A stretch of DNA of 40,423 nucleotides from Paenibacillus sp. FSL A5-0031 (GTDB lineage Bacteria > Bacillota > Bacilli > Paenibacillales > Paenibacillaceae): assembly GCF_001956295.1 (NCBI RefSeq), contig NZ_MRTD01000032.1, forward strand, positions 1 through 40,423, in the 5' to 3' direction. The notes beneath the pieces were generated by a model. It saw only the letters and a program-made list of their open reading frames with translations, did no database searches and was not told the origin of the DNA. This document shows positions 33,978 through 40,423 of this stretch, piece by piece. Position 1 is the first letter of the stretch. Each line of letters begins with the position of its first letter. A program made the translations under genes and the position numbers.

Positions 33978-34036
33978 AAAACCACAAGATCGTCTGCTCG
34001 AAGTGTCATTCGAGACGAACGAAATCGTGGTTTTTA
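33978..34036 (-). terminator. Long hairpin terminator after the beta-galactosidase gene
   Basis: AAAAACCAC pairs with GTGGTTTTT, with inner arms CTCGAA and TTCGAG. It lies between the GH42 stop and the importer promoter, so the two minus-strand units are separately transcribed. Confidence 0.85.
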
Positions 34037-34046
34037 GAATCATTGC

Positions 34047-36062
34047 TTATGCTTTTTGCAAAATCATAACGCCATGCGGCTCTATGTCTACCGTTCCACT
34101 CACCTGACGATTAGTTAATAGGTCGAAATAGCTCACATTTTCGAGAGAAATCGTCGATTGATGGCTGTTATGGTTCAAAACAAACGTATATACTTGATCC
34201 CCTTTGGCTCTCTGTGCGAGTTCTACACCTGCTGCCGCTGTGAACGGAGCAACAATCTGATGTTTTGCACACAACGTTTGGATCAAATCCGCTAACAGCT
34301 TTTGTTCCGGCGCTGTAGCTACGTAATAGGCTTCACCTGAACCAAATGCGTTTACCGTCAGCGCTGGCATGCCCGCGTAAAAATCTTTGCCATACGTCCC
34401 GATTGCTCTCGCTCCCTCAAGATGAAGAAGATCACATAGCAAACCACACTCATACGTTCCTGCTACATGGCCAAATGCCTCGCCAATTTCAACACTATTG
34501 CGCATCTCAGGCAGTAGGCTGTCAATCTCCTCCACCCATAGTCCCAGCAAATTGCGGAGCTTGCCCGGGTATCCGCCTAGCGTAACCAAGTCGTTCTCGT
34601 TGACGATGCCGCTAAAGAAGGTGGTGATGAAGGTGCCTCCATTTTGTACAAGTGCTTCAATTCGCTCAGCAACACCTGGCTTTAACATATATAGCACGGG
34701 AGCTACAAGTATTTTGTATTTGGAGAAATCGCTCAGCGGACTAAGCACATCGAGCGCCACATTCTGATCGTAAAATGCTTTGTAATACTTTTGCGCTTGA
34801 TCCAAATAATTCAGATCAACACTGGGCCCGCTCGTAATTTCTACCGCGTTCCATGTATCAATATCGAACAATAACGCGACCTCGGCATGAACCTCCGAAT
34901 CCAGCAAACGATCGCCAAGCTCATCAAGCTCACGCCCGAGCGCAGCACATTCACGAAATACTCGCGTATCCTCGTGACCCACATGCTCGATAACTGCACC
35001 ATGATATTTCTCGCATGCCCCGAATGAGCGGCGAAGCTGGAAGAACATAACCGTGTCGGCGCCATGCGCAACGGCTTGATAGCTCCAAAGCCGCATCACG
35101 CCGGGACGCTTCAAGCTGTTATAAGGCTGCCAGTTTTGCTGGCTCGGTGTTTGCTCCATCAGCATGAAGGGCTTGCCGTCCTTTAAGCCGCGCATATAGT
35201 CATGGCGCATCGCCACATTGCCCATAGGCTCATTCATTTGCGGATAGCTGTCCCAAGAGACAACATCCATCGCTTCGCCCCATTTTTTCAGATCAAGACC
35301 GTTAAATAAGCCCCAAATATTCGTCGTAATCGGAATATCCGGCGTAACCGCCTTCAGCTCCGCATATTCAATTTGGTAGCAACCGAGAATAGAATCGGAC
35401 ATAAATCGCTTGTAATCAATCGCCATGGGCTGGAAATTACGGTTATCTCCGTTTAAATTGGATGGCGGTACGATTTCCTCCCATTCGTAGACGGTGTGTC
35501 CCCAAAAGCTCATATTCCACTCCGCGTTCAGCCGCTCAATCGTCTCGTATTTCACTTTCAACCATTCGCGGAATTCCGCCGCACAGCTGCTGCAATAACA
35601 ATGCGTGCCGTATTCGTTGTTAATATGCCAAATGAGCAGTGCCGGATGATCTTTGTATCGCTCGGCTAATTTACTTGCCAGCTGACCCGATAATCTGCGG
35701 TAGGTCTTGCTGTTTGGACAAAAGTTCGTACGTGCGCCATGCGTGCGCTTCCTTCCATCCACATCAACAGGCAGCACATCCTCATATTTGCGCGACATCC
35801 ATGCCGGCTGTGCAGCGGTTGATGTGGCGAGACAAGCATAAATCCCATTTTCCGCGATGAGGTTCAGCAGCTTGTCCAGCCAGCCAAAATCATACGTATC
35901 CTCCGATGGCTGCAGCTTCGCCCAGCTGAATACAGGAAGCGTCACTACATTAATTCCCGCTTCCTTAAACAGACGCATATCCTCATGCCATATCTCCTCC
36001 GGCCACTGATCCGGATTATAATCTCCTCCATACCAAATCTGCTTCAACTTCGTATTAATCAT
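34047..36062 (-). CDS. Beta-galactosidase, glycoside hydrolase family 42
   Basis: 671 residues, the normal GH42 length, no signal peptide. TIM barrel start: IWYGGDYNPDQWPEEIWHEDMRLFKEAGINVV. The acid/base Glu150 is in LIWHINNEYG and the nucleophile Glu303 in MLMEQTPSQQNW. CYCSSC (156-161), with Cys115 in TNFCPNSK, forms the zinc cluster known in family members. The trimerisation domain (~395-600) and small C-terminal beta domain follow. It cleaves terminal beta-galactosyl residues from oligosaccharides taken up by the neighbouring importer. ATG 36062 has AAGGGA ten bases upstream. Divergent from the AraC-type regulator. Confidence 0.95.
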   Translation of the reverse strand: MINTKLKQIWYGGDYNPDQWPEEIWHEDMRLFKEAGINVVTLPVFSWAKLQPSEDTYDFGWLDKLLNLIAENGIYACLATSTAAQPAWMSRKYEDVLPVDVDGRKRTHGARTNFCPNSKTYRRLSGQLASKLAERYKDHPALLIWHINNEYGTHCYCSSCAAEFREWLKVKYETIERLNAEWNMSFWGHTVYEWEEIVPPSNLNGDNRNFQPMAIDYKRFMSDSILGCYQIEYAELKAVTPDIPITTNIWGLFNGLDLKKWGEAMDVVSWDSYPQMNEPMGNVAMRHDYMRGLKDGKPFMLMEQTPSQQNWQPYNSLKRPGVMRLWSYQAVAHGADTVMFFQLRRSFGACEKYHGAVIEHVGHEDTRVFRECAALGRELDELGDRLLDSEVHAEVALLFDIDTWNAVEITSGPSVDLNYLDQAQKYYKAFYDQNVALDVLSPLSDFSKYKILVAPVLYMLKPGVAERIEALVQNGGTFITTFFSGIVNENDLVTLGGYPGKLRNLLGLWVEEIDSLLPEMRNSVEIGEAFGHVAGTYECGLLCDLLHLEGARAIGTYGKDFYAGMPALTVNAFGSGEAYYVATAPEQKLLADLIQTLCAKHQIVAPFTAAAGVELAQRAKGDQVYTFVLNHNSHQSTISLENVSYFDLLTNRQVSGTVDIEPHGVMILQKA

Positions 36063-36159
36063 ATCTTCACGGTCCCTTCTGCCATTAGCGTCGAATTCCG
36101 TGACATTCTAACGGATAAAGCACCCCGTTGTCATCCAACTTCCAGCGTTTCGCCGATAA

Positions 36160-36228
36160 GTTCACTGTGGTTTATATTGTTCACTCCATAAAATCAAGTT
36201 CATTCACCTTCATTTATTTGGTTCATTG
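36160..36228. promoter_or_regulatory. Four GTTCAYT direct repeats between beta-galactosidase and AraC genes
   Basis: On the plus strand GTTCACT starts at 36160 and 36179, and GTTCATT at 36198 and 36221. The steps are 19, 19 and 23 bases, about two helical turns, which suits direct-repeat binding by the two HTH units of AraC-type regulators. Confidence 0.6.
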
Positions 36229-36334
36229 CACCAAGCTGCAAGGGAAGATTATAATGTTCCTTGTATCAGCGAGCTGACTAGTGAAATATTTAAACTAATT
36301 CCTAAAAGGCACACGATCAACGTTTGGCTATCTA

Positions 36335-36348
36335 GGGAAGCGCTTACG
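36335..36348. promoter_or_regulatory. cre-like site (carbon catabolite control)
   Basis: GGGAAGCGCTTACG contains the palindromic core AAGCGCTT of CcpA sites, with mismatches at the outer bases. It lies 60 bases before the AraC-type regulator start. Confidence 0.45.
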
Positions 36349-36407
36349 CTAATACAGTTAACCATGTTAATTCCAAAATGTTCTACATATATAAAGGGGG
36401 AGCCAAC

Positions 36408-38651
36408 ATGCCAGCTGTTCAATTGAAAAACAACGGAAAACTATACAGTAAGCTGCTGTTCACGATCACTTTGTGCATCGTTCTTACTCTAATGGTATCC
36501 TCCTTGTTTAATTTCTTCACTTACATGCAGATTGATTTGAAGAAAGCCTACCAGTCAGACGTCAGCAATCTAACCCAAACCAGTAAAGAAGTTATCAGTA
36601 TGACCGAGAGCGCACAGTCCCTCTCCTTTCAAATCTATCGAACCTTCAGTGTCTCTAAGCTAATGTTCTACAATGACCCTAACATCTATGATGTCACGGC
36701 AGCGATGAACGAATTGAACAACTATTTGAACTCTATGCCGTTCATTGAATCCATTTATGTGTACAATTCGGCCAATGGCTTGTTCTACACTGCCAGCCGT
36801 CAAGCCGAAGGGGGCACGTTCAATAAAGAGGAGCTTGCGGATAAAGGGATACTTGATATTCTCGATAACTACCAGGAGTATCGTCCGTTCACGCCTATTC
36901 CGAGAACGTATAAAACGGTTAATCTCACCGGTGAGCAGTTAACGAAGGCTTATACCTATTTAGGTTATGATGCTATCGGTCGTACGCAGACGATTAATTC
37001 TGCTGTTATTATTAATATTTCTTCCGCTTGGATCAACAAAGACATTGGCGTCAATAAGAGCGACAGCGAGGGTAAATCCTATATTCTCGACAATCAGAAC
37101 CTTCTGTTATCCGGCGATACCCTTTTACCTAAAAAACTAAGCAACGAGGATAACCGCATCATTAATGAAAAGATTAAAAACAAAGAATCTGGTTATGTTG
37201 TTGCCGACTTTGACGGAAAGAAGTCTCTTATCTCGTATACTTCTCCCGACTCCTTGGACTGGCAATACGTACGTGTGACACCATACAAGCATGTAACTAA
37301 AGCTATTTATTCCATCCGAAATACAACGATCATGATTGCTGTCATTATTTTGGCCATCGGCTTATTCATTTCATGGCTGCTCTCTCGTATGCTGTATCGT
37401 CCTATTCATCAAATTATGAATAAGATGAACATTCTCGAAACAGAAAAACGCAACAGCTCCTATACCATTAGGCAAAATATGCTGCGCAGCCTTATCCAAG
37501 GCTCGCAATCGCTGCAAACGAACGCACAGCTGCAGAAGCTGATGGTCAGCGGAATTACATTCGATTTTCATGCGCGTTACCGCGTCGTCCTCTTAAAAAT
37601 TGACGAGCTCGCGGCTCTGAAGCAAAATCGCGGCGACGATCTGCATGTTTATAAGTTTGCTATTATGAATATCGCTTCCGAGATTGCTCATAACGATTAT
37701 CGCGTAGAAACCGTCGACATGGATGCCGATTATGTCATCATGCTTCTAGGCCGACCCGACGAATCCGATGAGCTTGATGACGAGATGCTTCGAGATATGC
37801 TTGCCAAAATTCAGCGTTCCTCGTTGGACTTTTTGAAGATTGGTCTCTCGATTACGTATAGCCCTGAGGCCTTTCAGGCACAGCAGCTCTCTACCCATTA
37901 CAAGCTGGTGAAGGAAGCATCGCAGCATCGCTTGTTCTATGGTCTTGGCTCTCTAATTAACGGACAGGATATCATAGCTCTGAAATCGAAGGAATATATC
38001 TTCCCCGCTGACAAAGAGCGGAAATTAACCGATGCCTTAATGACTTCAAAGACCGAGGAAGCCAAAAAACTGTTTGCAGAAATCGTACAGGAGACGGCGC
38101 AATATCCGATCCATGTCGTTCAGCTAGCCATCTCGCATCTAACGATGACCGTCAACAATATTTTGTTCACGATCCAAAAAAACAACAGCTTGGACGTTGA
38201 AGCAAGCCTAAGCATCCATATTCCAACGCCGGATCATTTTGAAACGATTAATGAGCTTAATGAAGTTTTCTTCTCCTTGTTCGATGACATTCAAATGAAG
38301 CTTTCCATGAAGCGCTCCACCAAACAAGGTGATTTAATTCGCAAGATTAATGATCTTATCCAAAAGGAATACGCGAATCCGAATTTGAGCCTGAACTGGA
38401 TTGCTGATGAATTAGACATGTCCTCCATCTATTTGAGCCGGGTATATAAACAGCAGACGCTGGCTACTATTGTTGATGTCATTAATAATGTACGTATGGA
38501 ACGTGCGAAGGAGCATTTGGAGAATACCGATTTGTCCATTGTAGATATCGCGGTGAAGAGCGGCTATACGAGCAGCTCCTACTTCCACAGAATGTTTAAG
38601 AAGAGCTTTGGCGTAACGCCTTCCGATTATCGTAAAACGAAGCTTGGCTAA
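36408..38651 (+). CDS. AraC-family regulator with two-TM extracellular sensor
   Basis: 747 residues from ATG 36408, which has AAGGGGGAG five bases upstream. TM1 (~16-40) and TM2 (~305-327) flank a ~260-residue extracytoplasmic domain, likely Cache-like. After TM2 come a HAMP-sized linker (RMLYRPIHQIMNKMN), a cytoplasmic middle region, and a C-terminal AraC double HTH (~650-745). The HTH includes LSLNWIADELDMSSIYLSRVYKQ and SIVDIAVKSGYTSSSYFHRMFKK. The class is common in Paenibacillus next to sugar importers, sensing extracellular sugar directly or via binding proteins. It probably controls the GH42 gene and the importer through GTTCAYT repeats. Confidence 0.9.
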   Translation: MPAVQLKNNGKLYSKLLFTITLCIVLTLMVSSLFNFFTYMQIDLKKAYQSDVSNLTQTSKEVISMTESAQSLSFQIYRTFSVSKLMFYNDPNIYDVTAAMNELNNYLNSMPFIESIYVYNSANGLFYTASRQAEGGTFNKEELADKGILDILDNYQEYRPFTPIPRTYKTVNLTGEQLTKAYTYLGYDAIGRTQTINSAVIINISSAWINKDIGVNKSDSEGKSYILDNQNLLLSGDTLLPKKLSNEDNRIINEKIKNKESGYVVADFDGKKSLISYTSPDSLDWQYVRVTPYKHVTKAIYSIRNTTIMIAVIILAIGLFISWLLSRMLYRPIHQIMNKMNILETEKRNSSYTIRQNMLRSLIQGSQSLQTNAQLQKLMVSGITFDFHARYRVVLLKIDELAALKQNRGDDLHVYKFAIMNIASEIAHNDYRVETVDMDADYVIMLLGRPDESDELDDEMLRDMLAKIQRSSLDFLKIGLSITYSPEAFQAQQLSTHYKLVKEASQHRLFYGLGSLINGQDIIALKSKEYIFPADKERKLTDALMTSKTEEAKKLFAEIVQETAQYPIHVVQLAISHLTMTVNNILFTIQKNNSLDVEASLSIHIPTPDHFETINELNEVFFSLFDDIQMKLSMKRSTKQGDLIRKINDLIQKEYANPNLSLNWIADELDMSSIYLSRVYKQQTLATIVDVINNVRMERAKEHLENTDLSIVDIAVKSGYTSSSYFHRMFKKSFGVTPSDYRKTKLG

Positions 38652-38704
38652 AACTTTCTGCTCTCTGCGAATAATCGCAACACAGTTAGATTATTTATAA
38701 AGCG

Positions 38705-38747
38705 CCCCTTTCCTTTGCTTTATATAGAGCAGAAAGGGGTATTTTAT
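38705..38747 (+). terminator. Terminator of the AraC-type regulator gene
   Basis: CCCCTTTC with TTTGCT pairs with AGCA and GAAAGGGG and is followed by TATTTTATT. Confidence 0.85.
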
Positions 38748-38873
38748 TATATTAGGCTAGTAATGCGTGATTTCAACAAAGAGCAGTAGTGTAAAGCCAG
38801 GTTTATTGATAAATGAGTAAAGTTCAGTTAGCATGTTGGTGAAGGCTATTTTAGTATATGGGGGTACAATGGA

Positions 38874-39611
38874 ATGAAACAAAATAAATATGATGATTCA
38901 ACTTTTTTCTCGCAATATAAGGAAATGGCTCGTTCCACCCATGGACTTGAAGCTGCGGGAGAGTGGCATGTATTCAAATCCTTACTGCCAGACTTAAATG
39001 GTAAAAGCGTGCTTGATTTAGGCTGCGGCTTCGGCTGGCATTGCCTCTACGCTCGTGAACAGCAAGCAAGCTTAGTCGTAGGTGTTGATATTTCTGAGAA
39101 CATGCTGCAAAAAGCTCGGGAGCAAACGAATGACGCCGCCATTACCTACATACAAATGCCGATTGAAGATATCGCATTCTCAGATTCTCAATTTGATATC
39201 GTTATCAGCTCATTAGCTTTTCACTATATCGAATCCTTTGATACCCTGTGCAAAAAGATACATGCTTGTCTAAAGCCGGGAGGCTCCTTCATTTTTTCAG
39301 TGGAGCATCCTATATTCACTTCCCGTGATGAACAAGATTGGCATTATGATGACCATGGAAACCGTCTGCACTGGCCAGTTGATCAATATCAGTCAGAAGG
39401 CTTACGCAAAACCTCCTTCCTAACCGATAATGTGATTAAATATCATCGCACCGTTTCAACATATATGAACGACGTAATTAGTGCTGGCTTTGAGTTAAAG
39501 GCCATTAAGGAACCTATGCCTTCGGAGGAAATGATGAATAACCCGCTGATGTTTGATGAGAATCGCAGACCAATGTTCCTGATTATCTCAGCGCAAAAAG
39601 CTTCCAACTAG
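38874..39611 (+). CDS. Class I SAM-dependent methyltransferase
   Basis: 245 residues. Rossmann-fold motif I VLDLGCGFGWHCLYA, acidic strand 2 GVDISENML, motif II FDIVISSLAFHYIE, and a LKPGGSFIFSVEHP strand, as in UbiE/Methyltransf_11 proteins. The substrate cannot be inferred; similar stand-alone enzymes act on small molecules. GGGGG lies nine bases before the ATG. Monocistronic. Confidence 0.9.
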   Translation: MKQNKYDDSTFFSQYKEMARSTHGLEAAGEWHVFKSLLPDLNGKSVLDLGCGFGWHCLYAREQQASLVVGVDISENMLQKAREQTNDAAITYIQMPIEDIAFSDSQFDIVISSLAFHYIESFDTLCKKIHACLKPGGSFIFSVEHPIFTSRDEQDWHYDDHGNRLHWPVDQYQSEGLRKTSFLTDNVIKYHRTVSTYMNDVISAGFELKAIKEPMPSEEMMNNPLMFDENRRPMFLIISAQKASN

Positions 39612-39634
39612 CATAGAAACATTGCACTTATGAT

Positions 39635-39688
39635 GCGACTCAATCGCCGATTGCTTCGATTCTTCGGTGTAATGGGCGCTTGAGTCGC
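39635..39688 (+). terminator. Hairpin after the methyltransferase gene
   Basis: GCGACTCAA with CGCC pairs with GGGCGC and TTGAGTCGC around a ~24-base loop. There is no U-tract, so it may end transcription weakly or only protect the mRNA. Confidence 0.45.
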
Positions 39689-39730
39689 GTTGGCTTCACC
39701 CTATCGAGTTCAGATGGTGTTATTTACACA

Positions 39731-40423
39731 ATGTTACGTTCGAACGTGTGGGAAATCGCCGCGATATAAGCGGCACATTATTGCTAACGAACTCAGATAA
39801 CGTTATTTGTTACTTTTGAGACCAATTTGTTTTCTAACGAACTCAGTTCACGTTATTCACACAGAATAGCGTTCAAACATGTGGAATGGTGTTCGTTAGC
39901 CGATTGTAGAATTCAGAGTTCATCTTTGAATGATGATGGATGGTTCTGAAGCATTCGGTTTGCAGATTGTTTCCTAACATTCAAACGTGTGGGAAATCGC
40001 GAAACAAGCGGCACGGTGTTGCTAACGAACTCAGATGACGTTATTTGTTACTTTTGAGACCAATTTGTTTTCTAACGAACTCAAGTCACGTTATTTACAC
40101 AAAATTGCGTTCAAACATGTGGAAAATCGTGAAATAAGCGGCGCTGAGTTCGTTAGATTGAAAAACAGGCAGATTTATCGCAAATAAGGTGTCTGGTGTT
40201 CGTTACGCGATTGTATAATTCAGAATTCATCTTTGATTGATGATGGTTGATTCTGAGGCATTCGTTTTTACAGAGTGTGTCATAACATTCAAACGTATGG
40301 GAAATTGCGAAATAAGCGACACGTCGTTGCTAACGAACTCAGATGACGTTATTTGTTACTTTTGAGACCAATTTGTTTTCTAACGAACTCAGTTCACGTT
40401 ATTCACACAGAATAGCGTTCAAA
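39731..40423. repeat. Array of long imperfect direct repeats
   Basis: Three units begin at about 39731, 39977 and 40285 with AACATTCAAACGTGTGGGAAA or variants; the last is cut by the window end. Each unit has TGCTAACGAACTCAGATGACG, then TTATTTGTTACTTTTGAGACC and a second TCTAACGAACTCAGTTCACG. The step is 238 and then 308 bases. Units 1 and 2 also share a block around TTCATCTTTGAATGATGATGG. Inverse GAGTTCGTTAG copies occur at ~40148. No reading frame of note. Confidence 0.8.

Noticed and set aside
39731..40423. CRISPR array at the window end
   Set aside because: Units are hundreds of bases long, imperfect, and largely repeated themselves rather than separated by unique spacers.

Overview
The window looks like chromosome from a Paenibacillus-type member of the Bacillales. 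The signs are strong AGGAGG-type ribosome binding sites with frequent TTG starts, a 7TM-DISM hybrid histidine kinase, an LplABC-like sugar importer, a two-TM AraC-type regulator next to a GH42 beta-galactosidase, and a BmpA/NupABC-like nucleoside importer. No rRNA, tRNA, CRISPR array, integrase or transposase gene was recognised.

Layout. (1) 1-6766: a broken secreted F5/8-type-C protein gene cut by the window start, an AT-rich ABC-F ATPase gene with a possible leader peptide, and a very large hybrid sensor kinase with two kinase cores. (2) 7190-17440: an accessory island built from cassettes. Each cassette is bounded by a displaced copy of the last ~17-20 codons of a rhodanese (sulfurtransferase) gene plus its downstream hairpin. 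These tail copies lie at about 7276, 8126, 10817 and 14252. The fifth lies at 16772, still attached to the rhodanese gene, which is itself truncated at its 5' end. The cassettes hold, in order, a small secreted protein; two unrelated membrane proteins; an RNase H-fold-like protein with a Ser/Thr kinase and a nucleotide-cyclase-like protein; and a TIR-domain protein with a HEPN-motif protein. The last two cassettes look like antiphage or conflict modules. The TIR and HEPN genes each appear to carry a frameshift.

(3) 17441-19675: an alpha/beta hydrolase and a membrane-anchored sulfite-oxidase-type molybdoenzyme. (4) 19997-28933: a nucleoside uptake and salvage locus. deoB, a BmpA-like lipoprotein gene, an ABC ATPase gene, two permease genes and a NCS2 purine permease gene form a minus-strand operon. 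Divergent to it are a Crp/Fnr-type regulator gene and deoD, with a perfect Crp-like palindrome in front of deoD. (5) 29213-30193: a membrane-anchored alpha/beta hydrolase. (6) 30258-38651: a sugar ABC importer (binding protein and two permeases), a GH42 beta-galactosidase and a divergent AraC-type regulator. GTTCAYT repeats, a plausible operator, lie in front of both the beta-galactosidase and the importer operon. (7) 38874-39611: a methyltransferase gene. It is followed to the window end by about 700 bases of long imperfect direct repeats with no gene.

The most unusual part is the island at 7190-17440. Serial insertion at one point near the 3' end of one housekeeping gene, each event leaving behind an old gene tail and terminator, explains the repeats best. 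No recombinase gene is visible. All functional calls come from motif reading by eye. No database search was run.
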